A DNA stretch of 64,000 nt from NCBI RefSeq assembly GCF_031143425.1, contig NC_090450.1, positions 170,609,272 to 170,673,271 of the forward strand. Reading direction: 5' to 3'. This document shows positions 56,134 to 64,000 of this stretch, piece by piece. Below the pieces are notes generated by a model. The model made no database searches and was not told the origin of the DNA. It saw only the letters and a program-made list of their open reading frames with translations. Source of the stretch: Pleurodeles waltl (lineage: Eukaryota > Chordata > Amphibia > Caudata > Salamandridae). How positions within the stretch are numbered: the stretch's first letter is position 1; every line of letters starts with the position of its first letter. The translations under genes were made by a program, and so were the position numbers.

Positions 56134-57700
56134 TCACTTCTTAGACGGGACCTTGGTTTTGGCAGGTTTTCCAGTGCCATATCTGTGCCTGAGGGGCCAT
56201 TTGGGTGCCTGGTGTTGGCCTGTACGGGTTGAGGTGCAGGTCTCCTTTGATGGTGGCACAAGTCCAGTTGCTGCTGCTGCTGTTGTTGGCCGGTCTGTAT
56301 CTTGGCCTGTAGGAGGGGCTTCCTGGTCTGTAGGGGTCTCAGGCTGGGTTGGGACAAGGTGCAGCAGCGCATCTGCTATGGTGGCCATGGTGGCATTGTG
56401 TAGTTTCCACTACTCCATGGTCTTTTGGTGTTGGGCTCTCTGCAGTCTTTGACTCTGCTCCAGGGTGGCCACAATCTGGGCCAATCTGTCCTGGGTATGG
56501 TGGTATGCTCCCAGGACCTCTGAGATCACGTCCTGGGCTGCAGCATCCATCCTGTGGCCTCCCCGCTGGGCCACTGATGCCCTCCCACTGGGCCTAGCCC
56601 CCTATGCCTGTGTCCCCTGCACAGGTCTGGCAGTACCACTTGTACTGGGGCCATTGTCTGCCTGCCTGTTGGTAGGTGGGGACTGTTTTCTCTAACCTTG
56701 TGTTCCACCAGTCTGTGGCCTGGATATACAGGTGTGGGTCCGGTTGCCCTGGCTTGATGTTGGTGGGTGTGTGGTAGGGGTGTCAGTGGTGTCCTGGGTG
56801 GGTCTGCTATATGGTGACAGTCCAGGACTGTGTGAGGGGCCATGGTATTCTTCACAGTCCAGGGTTCCCTCTCCAGTGTCCTGAGTGGTGCCTCTGTCTC
56901 CATGTGGGGCACTGCCACTCCTTGTCCTGTCCATCAGGGTGGCATGGGTGGTGATGCCTGTTGGGGGGAATGGACATGTCTGTTTCAATTGCATAATCGG
57001 ATGGGGTGCACAGGACTGGGCTGTTTTTGCAGGTTTTCCACTTTTGGGCCATGCAGGGTGCCTTTGTGAGGTTGCCATTGCATTCTGCTTAGGATGTGGA
57101 GGTGCATTGTGGGTGGTGTATTGCCTTTGTGATTACTTGCAGGGGTGGTTGGCTGTGCACATGGGAGGTATGTGGGCCTGTTTGTGGAATTGTGGGTATG
57201 CAGGGTGACTGGATGTAGTGTTTGTGGCCTAGGTGGGGTAGTGGTCCTGGTGGATGTTGGAGGGGTGGGGTGGTGCATGCTTTACAGGTGTGATGGATAT
57301 GGGGTAATTGTAGACGACTTACCCAAGTCCATTCCTCCAGTGAGTCCAGTGAGGCCCTCAGGGTGCAGGATGGCCAGTACCTTTTCCTCCCAGTCAGTGT
57401 AGTCGGGTGGTGTTAGTGGAGGTCCTCCCCCAGTCTTCTGGACTGCAATGTTGTGCCGGGATGCCATGGACCTCACTTTCCCATGCAGGTCGTTCCATCT
57501 CTTGCGGATGTCGTCCCTTGTGCATGGCTGGTGTCCCACTGCATTGACCTTGTTGACAATGGTCTGCCATAACTCCATCTTCCTGGCGATGGGTGTGTGC
57601 TGGACCTGTGCCCCGAATATTTGTGGCTCGACCTTCAGTATCTCGTCCAACAAGTTTCTTAGCTCCCTTTCTGTGAAGCGTGGGTGTTTGGGGGTGCCAT
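56134..57700 (-). pseudogene. H3 gene c: Myb/SANT-like accessory protein, damaged
   Basis: Exon 1 is 57323-57700. The ATG at 57698-57700 is followed by a one-base shift in a C-run, then HPRFTERELRNLLDEILKVE, MELWQTIVNKVNAVG, CTRDDIRKRWNDLHGKVRSM, GGGPPLTPPDYTDWEEKVLA and ILHPEGLTGLTGG; donor ACTTGG|GTAAGT. Exon 2 is 56134-56957 after CCCCAACAG: a Thr/Pro-rich region, then GAYHHTQDRLAQIV...QRLQRAQHQK (coiled-coil-like), MATIADALLHLVPTQ, and a basic tail GKPAKTKVPSKK. Stops near 56693 and 56420 break exon 2. It aligns block for block with gene c of H2 and in domain order with the H1 partner. Confidence 0.78.
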
Positions 57701-58239
57701 GGTGTGTTTTGTGAGTGGTGTGTTGTGTGGATCTAGGTGAGGGTGCTGTTGTGTGGTTCGGTGTGTGATTGGTCTGTTATGGCGTTCAGTGTCTGCTTGT
57801 GGAGTTCTCAATCTTAGTTGTCCTAATGACGTTGCAAAGGATTGTGGCGTGTGTCTGTGAGTGTTTTATAGTGTTGGGGATGTGTGTCAGGTGTGTGGGT
57901 TTCAAACTTACCAATCTGTGCAATTCTTACTGTTGGGTCCCATTGCTGGCCGTGCTGGTCTGTACCGCCAATGGTCGTTCGACTTCCACTGACCGTCGCG
58001 GTGATTTGTGCACCATTATTTGGAGGGCGGGGAGTTTGTGTGCTCGGCGGTGGCGGGGTGGGATGTCCTGCATTTTCGCCAACAAGGCCCTGGCGGTGAC
58101 TCGTGGCTCGGAAATTTTAGACAGGTTCAGATTTTTGCATCTTTATATGGTGGGTTTCTGTTCACCGCCAATGGCGGGATTCTGTTCAGCGTCGCCACGG
58201 CGGGCAACGGGGTTTACCGCTATGTTCAGAATGACCGCC
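57701..58239. repeat. H3 right subterminal region with GCGG palindromes
   Basis: CACTGACCGTCGCGGTG, GCGGTGGCGGGGTGGG, CACCGCCAATGGCGGG, GCCACGGCGGGCAACG and TTTACCGCTATG precede the terminal inverted repeat. The pattern resembles the left end (49800-50100) and both ends of H2. Candidate protein-binding sites. Confidence 0.6.
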
Positions 58240-58242
58240 TTA

Positions 58243-58500
58243 ATAAGATGTCAATTCTCCCTTTGTTCCTGTTTTTTTTGTCAATGTCTAACAAATTAGA
58301 TAATTCTTACTTAACAGGTTGGACCAGATTCTATTCACATTTCCGTGGAACCAGAAATGCCTCTGGGTCAAACAAAATGTGCTACAATTGCCCAAAACAA
58401 AGGATGGGCTGGGATTCCCAGATGTGCAGCATTATTATTTGGCGTCCTGTTTTTTTAGTTGCGCCATTTGTCAGTAGAGATTTCCCATTTTGACAACTCA
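58243..58500 (+). pseudogene. L1 ORF2 continuation beyond H3
   Basis: The frame resumes with NKMSILPLFLFFLSMSNK, the thumb block following GRITL on the other side of H3. It is followed after a frame change by the W...F.WN.K..W..Q..L..PK..GLG.PD...YYLAS pattern (about 58340-58450). It then decays; the 3' end of the L1 is not identifiable. Confidence 0.72.
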
Positions 58501-59049
58501 CTTTGAGTCTCTTGTTGAAACACCTGCACATGTCTTACTTATCCTGGTGTGTGAAAACTCCAAAACTCCCTAAAGAAGTGTGATATAAAACAGTGACTTG
58601 AATTTGGGTGCCTTGGCATAAGATCTTTTCAAGTCAGGGTATACACACCATAAATGCAGAAACACCATTATATTCTTGTAGTTTTTTTGTTTCCTGATTT
58701 GACCAAGTATTTTACTGCAGCTTCCCAGTTTTTCTAATGAACAACTAGAGTGCTAAATGCTGTATTCATGACAAATGTGTGGCACAACTGAATCCATCTC
58801 AGTAAAATCAAACCTGTAAAACTTAAAAGCATTCTCTTCAGAAATGAACAAAATAAGGTGGGCTCTTTTAGAAATTATGGTTAGTGCTGTACAAGTCTAT
58901 AATGATGACACATTTTTTATGAGCTCTCAAATATCATCCTCATCCATTTCAGTGAAACATTCTGACATAAAGACATAAAGACTGTAAACTGTACTATCAA
59001 CACCAGCAGCAGCCTTCCAGTTAACTCCCTAGTAATCAACGGCAGGATC
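58501..59049. other. no clear feature
   Basis: AT-rich sequence; may include decayed L1 3' end. No motif recognised. Confidence 0.35.
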
Positions 59050-59760
59050 ACCACACTGTTATACGAAGAATTAGAGCACTAATACTTTGAATTCAAGCCA
59101 AACGTAAGGCACTCCTGAAGGCTCATTTTGTTGGAATAGGAGCAGCTGATTTAGAGCGTTTCCCGAGGAGCAGGTGAAGTGTATGAGCATTGTAATGTTA
59201 GGTCAATATGAAACCAGAAGGTAAACAAAGTCTGATAAGCCTATTCGATGTTGGAGCAAAATTGTACTCCAAAGTAATTTTAATGCCATAAAGGATTGGA
59301 TGGAGGCCACCAATCTAGTGCCCAGCTTCAGGAGGCTTCAAGCAGGGTCATTGTACAATTGACCACTGTCTTAGTCTGTGGGCCATTGCTCAGAAGGCAA
59401 TGGAAACATCAGGAAGCCTTTTTGTTGCTTTGTAGATTTTAACTCCGCCTTCGACCTTGTGAATTGCAGTATCTGCAGGATATGAATATTCCTCGTAGCC
59501 TTCTTGTTATCCAACAAGAACTACATCAAGAGCATTAGGCTCAAGTGGAGTTATTTTTAAGTGGGACTTATCAAAAAGAATCCTGCTGAAAATGGGCTGA
59601 GAAAGGGTTGTCTTCTTGCTACTATGTTGTTTTCTCTATTTCTTGTGGATTTGTCACAAGCTTTCTCTGACCCTAAATTCCTCTCTCTGAAAATTAGGGG
59701 AAGACATACTCCTTGCCTTCCAGTGGCAGCTGGTGACATTTAACAGTGGTGGGGCGTAAA
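59050..59760 (+). pseudogene. non-LTR reverse transcriptase fragment
   Basis: Pieces in changing frames: AVKDWMEATNLVPSF (about 59290), STIDHCLSLWAIAQKAMETS region (about 59360), then VDFNSAFDLVN (about 59440), and GLRKGCLLATMLFSLFLVDL (about 59595). This is the order of LINE RT motifs Q.GFR...ST.D, F.D...AFD.V and GVRQGC.L.P.LF.L. The YxDD box is not reached. It differs from the L1 and CR1/L2 copies elsewhere in the window. Confidence 0.6.
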
Positions 59761-59984
59761 CGTTTGTGATGAGTGACCTGTCGCGAGTGAGTGTAGCTAG
59801 TGAGCCCGGGTGTCATAACAGGGTACAAGGGGTTCTCCCCCAAGAATTTCTTTTTAAATAGAGTGGGCAAATGGTGCATTTTAAGTAAATTTGAGAACGC
59901 AAGAAAGTTTATAAGGCAATTGTGAAAGTGTAGTTATGACATCAATAGAGATATTTCATATGATAATAATTTTAGGGATAGATC

Positions 59985-61230
59985 ACATTTTAATAAAATG
60001 ATTTTATGTGCCATCATATTAAAACTAAAAGAAGACACATCGTGGTTGTGTATTTTGTGATGTTTATGACTAGGCACGGCTACTTTGAAACTGTCCTGCT
60101 GAGTCGCCTGTCCTTAAGACTCAGCAGGACAGTTTCAAAGTAGTCGTGCGTTGTCATAAACATCACGAAATGCACAATGACAATGACTTAACTGTAATAT
60201 TAATTATTTCACAAGCTGAAACCTGCCGCGTTAAGCTTGATGATACCTCATATTTTAATAAAATGATTTGATGTGCCATCATTTTAAAACTAAAAGAAGA
60301 CACGTCGTGGTTGTGTATTTCGTGATGTTTATGACGACGCACAACTACTTTGAAACTGTCCTGCTGAGTCACCTGTACTTAAGACTCAGCAGGAGAGTTT
60401 CAAAGTAGTTGTGCGTCATCATAAACTGTCTGGTGCAGGGAACACATACTTTTTTTGAGGGTCAGCACTTACTTTTCTGCCTTAAGCATTTACTGCGAGC
60501 AAAAGACACATACGGGAAAGACAGAGGAAGAGAAAAATGAAGAAAAATTCACAAAGGAAGAGAACAGAAAGCGGCAAGAGTGAGCGGAGGAGGCAGGGAG
60601 TAGCTTTAAATGGATTATAGAGGCCCAAGAGATGGCTTAAGGATTGTGCTGCCTCAGTATTTCATGCTCGCACTGTCACACATTTAACTGCAACATTAAG
60701 CTTGATGTGATGATAGCTCACATTTAATAAAATGATTTTATGTGCCATCATTTTAAAACAAAAGGAGACACGTCATGATTGTGTATTTCGTGATGTTTAT
60801 GATGACGTGCGACCACTTGTCTGTCCTGCTGAGTCGCCTGTCTTTAAGATTCAGACGGTGAGTGGAGGGGGCAGGAAGTGGCTGTAAATGGAATAAAGAG
60901 TCCTGAGAAATGGATTTAGGATTGTGCTGCCTCAGTATTGTGTTCTCGCACTGTCGCACATTTAACTGCAGCATTAAGCCTGATTATGTCTTAATAAAAT
61001 GATTTTATGTGCCATCATTTTGAAACTAAACGGAGACACGTCGTGATGGTGTATTTCATGATGTATATGACGGCCTGCAAATACTTGTCTGTCTTGCTGA
61101 GTCGCCTGTCTTTAAGACTCAGCAGGACAGTTTCAAAGTAGTCATGCGTTGCCATAAACATCACGAAATACACAACAACCAAGACGTAACGGTGTCGGTC
61201 AGTAATATTAACCATTTTATTTCACAAGCT
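59985..61230. repeat. four related hairpin cassettes (foldback repeats)
   Basis: A cassette beginning TTAATAAAATGATTTTATGTG and leading into a long palindrome occurs at about 59990, 60255, 60723 and 60991. In cassette 1 the arms (about 60041-60105 and 60118-60180) pair over about 60 bp around a 12-nt loop; the arm core is CTTTGAAACTGTCCTGCTGA. Cassette 2 is cut after the second arm (60428), cassette 3 keeps little of the second arm, and cassette 4 is nearly complete. Cassettes 2-3 and 3-4 are joined by a shared spacer (about 60570-60720 and 60852-60990, both with GGATTGTGCTGCCTCAGTAT). Hence a segmental or tandem duplication of a foldback element. No coding sequence. Confidence 0.8.
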
Positions 61231-62206
61231 GAAACACCACCAACAATTTTTTTAAAAATATTAATAAATGTGCTTACCTGTATGCTGTATTTTTCACAGT
61301 GCCGGCCTATCGCTCATCCATTGTGGCGTGTTGGTGCTGCACTAATTGACGAAAAAAACTTTAGCACACCAGAGGAGAGACAGTCTCCTCCTCCCCCAGT
61401 CTTGTCACGTGCACCATACATGTTGTTGTTAATTGCACTCCAGCCTCCTTGCTGCCTGGCAACACCACCGTCTCAGTAAACCAATTCTGGCGCTGGTCCT
61501 GCTGTTGCTGCAGTGCCAGGATTGGTTGGGGCCGGAGACCTAAACGCTCATTCCTGAGATGGGGGCTGCGCCTTCTGAGTCACCCCTGGCTCACTAATAT
61601 GCGCTGTAGACTCTTGCTGTGTCTGAGACCTAGTGTGCATGTTGGGTTGACCGGAGGAAAGCTGCCGTCCAACTCGACATGCGCACTTAGGTGGCTGGAG
61701 AATCTTTCTTAGTTTTCACAGTCAAGAGACTGTGGCAACATTGTTGCTATTGCAACTTAGCCCCAGCCCCTCAGGCCCCCCGGTGCCTCAGAGCGCTCCT
61801 CACTCGAATTCAACAAGTGAAGTTACTGCTCACAGCAGCATCACGCTGCTGCACTTTTTAAAATATATAAAAATGTTACTTCTTTTCTTTATGCACTTCT
61901 TATTGGGGGGCCAGAGGGGCAAAATAATCAATGGGGTGATTCCACAACGCCCTAACATAGGCACTGCCCCTGTTGCCTTCTCTGTGCGTGTGACCTGGCG
62001 ATCCGTGACCTGACTTAGGTGGGCTTCCAAAGAAAATTTTAAACCTTCAGTAAGTACTGTGTGGCATAAAGTTAAGATCAATAAGACAAAAATAATACAT
62101 TTTGGGAAGAAGGCGGAAATTTGAGACATACTGCATTTTAGAAGAGGCTATGTATAGTTAAAGAAAGAGATATCTGCATAAGTACAGCATCCCCTTTCCA
62201 TATATA
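61231..62206. other. no gene recognised; partly GC-rich
   Basis: 61310-61830 is GC-rich with several short ORFs lacking any domain; composition differs from the AT-rich flanks, as a promoter or transposon end might. No boundaries found. Confidence 0.35.
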
Positions 62207-62209
62207 TAT

Positions 62210-62775
62210 AGCAAGTAGGTAGTTATAGTTAGGACCATGTTTTCATTGAAAAAGCGTTTTTTGCGTTGCCTATATCTTTGGCTCCGTTTGACGATCTACA
62301 CATAATTTTCCAAAAAAAGTGTTCCCATGGATCTTTTTGTACATGGGAAGTTTTGGGGTGATCCATCAAGAGGGGGCATCATAGAGCCAATGATGGGCCT
62401 GGAGACCACCACCACCCCCCCAGGGCCGGCTCTTGCTATGTCACAGGGTGCCCAACCCTGGTACACAGTTGTATGCTCTCACTTGGTGGGATCTTTGACA
62501 GCTCCCACCAAGTCAGAGGAACACTTCACTTTCTGCAAGTGAGAGGTGTCAAACAGCTCTCACTTGTAGAAAGTGACGTTCTCATCTGTTTCCCTGCACG
62601 CGAATATGCGTGCAGGGACACATGAAAACATTGCTCCCACAAGCATGGAACTGATATTTAAAGCAGCCCCCTACTTGTGGGAGCAATGCCGGCTCCCACA
62701 GGACGAGGGGAGCAGACTAGGACCGCAGGGGCCTTCAGGCTTCCTCCTTGTGCCTTAAGGTAACTATAACTTGCA
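62210..62775. mobile_element. short inverted-repeat element with internal hairpins
   Basis: Ends: GTAGTTATAGTTAGG on the left and GGTAACTATAACTTGC on the right (inverted). Inside are a perfect hairpin TCCCTGCACGC...GCGTGCAGGGA (62601-62628), CTCACTTGGTGGGA with CCCACCAAGT (62479-62513), inverted CACTTTCTGCAAGTGAGAG and CTCTCACTTGTAGAAAGTG (62526-62575), and GCTCCCACAAG...CTTGTGGGAGC (62633-62685). No protein. The superfamily is not determined. Confidence 0.65.
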
Positions 62776-62869
62776 CCCTCACGATGCACTGCTGTACATA
62801 TATACACAGAGAGACAGAAAGAAAGAGAGGGGAATTAATATTATAACTAATTGTAAAACAAAAAACTAT

Positions 62870-63812
62870 GAAATTCACTAGTTATAGTTTACTGAGATAA
62901 CTATAACTTGTGGTCACACCATGCACTGCTTATAGCTTCACATATTAAATCACTCATGACATGTTAAATGACATCACTGGTGGCATCAGAGATGACATTT
63001 CAAATGTAGGGTAACCTCTGGAGACAAGTGTAGTAGTGCATTTTAGAGGTGATATGGTGCACCGTTCACAAATCACTAAAGTTGGAGTGGAAGAAGTACC
63101 ACATATTAAAGCCTGAGTGCACCTGAAGTGGGTCACATAGGTATTTTTGAAATTTGGTTTTGACATGAAAGCCAAAGCCTGTTTCAAACAAATCTGTGAG
63201 AAAGATCAAAGCTGCTGTTGACAGTACACTAGTCGATGTTAAATATTTGTACCAAGGTGGTACAGAAAATTTTATAAGATGTGTGTGTTTATTTCCCAAA
63301 CTTCACTAAAGATTTTCAGGCATTGCAGATTATTAAATAATATAGAAAGCAGGTATGTCTGACTTAGTGGTGGTTTATCTTATGCTTGTGTTGAAAGCAT
63401 GGCCGTAGATTTCTATGCCATCATGCCCATCTCACGAACGTGTGTACTGTATTTTACTACTAAACTATGGATTGTTGTCCATAGCGTATGACAGAATGTG
63501 TCCTTACAGTAGAAAATGTACCTGTTAACCTCTTGACTTAACACTGCAGGTCATGTGAGTTTGTTTTTAGGTGGTAATCTCATAAAGGTGAATAGACAAC
63601 AGCACATAGGTGTAGCGTGTTGAATTACTTCAAGGTCAACAACCTTCTAGGACAGTGTCACACTGATGTTATTATGTCATCAGTGATGTCATCAATGATG
63701 CCATCCGTAATGTGATTTAATATGTCACGAATTATGTAATATGTGGAGTCATAAGCAGTGATTGGTGGATACAAGTTATAGTTAGATCAGTAAACTATAA
63801 CTGGCGAATTTC
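62870..63812. mobile_element. 943-bp element with about 150-bp terminal inverted repeats
   Basis: Left GAAATTCACTAGTTATAGTT and right AACTATAACTGGCGAATTTC. The complementarity continues about 150 bp inward, through TTTACTGAG..AACTATAACTTG, CACTGCTTAT, CACATATTA and the TGACAT..TTAAAT..CAT..ATGGCATCA region. The ends themselves hold a smaller palindrome (AGTTATAGTTTACTG with AACTATAACTTG). No coding capacity. The AGTTATAGTTA motif also ends the previous element, so they may be related. Confidence 0.72.
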
Positions 63813-64000
63813 CGTTTTTTTTGTTTGTTTTAAATGTTAGTTTTTACCACTTTTTAACACCTAAATGTAATGTCAGTTTAACCTTTGTGAGGTTATGGTT
63901 TGCACGGCTGTTGTGCGAGTGAAGATAGTGCTTCTAACTATAACTTGTTAATTTAACCGGTAGATTGGTTTGAGCCAAAGCTACAATAAGGACTCTAACC
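63813..64000. other. flank, possibly another related end
   Basis: CTAACTATAACTTGTTAA at about 63936 matches the terminal motif of the two preceding elements and may start a further copy that leaves the window. Confidence 0.4.

Larger units (their letters stand above)
49792..58239. mobile_element. Harbinger transposon H3, three-gene type (8448 bp, 7522 without the nested element)
   Basis: The left end starts GGCCCTCATAATGAACATGG; the right end, read inward, starts GGCGGTCATTCTGAACATAG, and the match continues about 15 bases further. Perfect TTA target duplication (49789-49791 and 58240-58242). The gene plan is identical to H2: an 83-nt transposase exon at the left end, minus-strand gene a, remaining transposase exons, and minus-strand gene c. 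A 923-bp non-autonomous element with its own TTA duplication has later inserted into transposase intron 1. The host sequence is an L1 whose reading frame is restored when H3 is removed. Confidence 0.9.

Noticed and set aside
59718..59760. CAGTGGCAGCTGGTGACATTT-like sequence resembling a hAT terminus
   Set aside because: No matching inverted end and no 8-bp duplication could be found; it overlaps the end of the LINE RT fragment.
61449..61712. 87-codon ORF in a GC-rich segment
   Set aside because: No recognisable domain, no repeat of it elsewhere in the window, and no splice or promoter context to support a host exon.
1..64000. CRISPR array, bacterial operon or phage module
   Set aside because: Spliced transposases, LINEs, and vertebrate-type repeats show a eukaryotic nuclear genome; no regularly spaced repeats with unique spacers were seen.

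Overview
The window looks like nuclear DNA from a large, repeat-rich vertebrate genome, most likely a salamander or newt. I recognise no host exon, tRNA or rRNA. What can be read is layers of transposable elements inserted into one another: PIF/Harbinger DNA transposons with TTA target duplications, several L1 copies, CR1/L2-like LINEs, a DIRS-type and a Ty3/gypsy-type remnant, a MULE remnant and many small inverted-repeat elements. From memory, Harbinger abundance is reported for the newt Pleurodeles waltl, so that is my best guess for the source; the species is inference.

Layout. 1-2239: 3' part of an L1. 2643-3559: 917-bp Harbinger-like non-autonomous element (copy A). 3563-5400: unclassified. 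5414-8704: decayed L1, minus strand. 9074-12589: Harbinger H1, apparently intact, with a spliced transposase (plus) and a Myb/SANT-like protein (minus). 12590-14345: gypsy-type gag-protease-RT remnant, minus. 15600-16120: LINE 3' scrap. 17111-17256: MITE of the H1 family. 18191-19045: 5' part of an L1, minus. 19400-21720: DIRS-type remnant, minus. 22740-24156 and 31554-32545: one CR1/L2-like LINE split by Harbinger H2 (24160-31479) and a 68-bp MITE (31483-31550). 33113-39216: full-length L1, minus, with 16-bp target duplications. 39625-40520: MULE transposase remnant. 40713-42800: another LINE remnant. 43881-46985: nearly complete CR1/L2-like LINE, minus. 47400-49788 and 58243-58500: one L1 split by Harbinger H3 (49792-58239), which itself holds copy B of the 920-bp element (53537-54459). 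59050-59760: LINE RT scrap. 59985-61230: repeated hairpin cassettes. 62210-63812: two palindrome-rich inverted-repeat elements.

The most interesting content is the pair H2 and H3. The usual Harbinger layout is two genes, transposase plus Myb-like protein, as in H1. H2 and H3 share a three-gene layout: a HARBI1-like transposase, a Myb/SANT-like protein convergent with it (gene c, matching the H1 partner), and a second, different SANT-like gene (gene a) lying antisense inside the first intron of the transposase. In both copies the transposase starts with an 83-nt exon at the extreme left of the element and resumes more than 3 kb later. Both copies carry inactivating mutations, but the shared arrangement argues that it was the working structure of the family.

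Exact insertion sites support the nesting order. Removing H3 and one TTA restores a continuous L1 ORF2 reading frame across the junction; removing H2 plus the 68-bp MITE brings the two LINE halves together.
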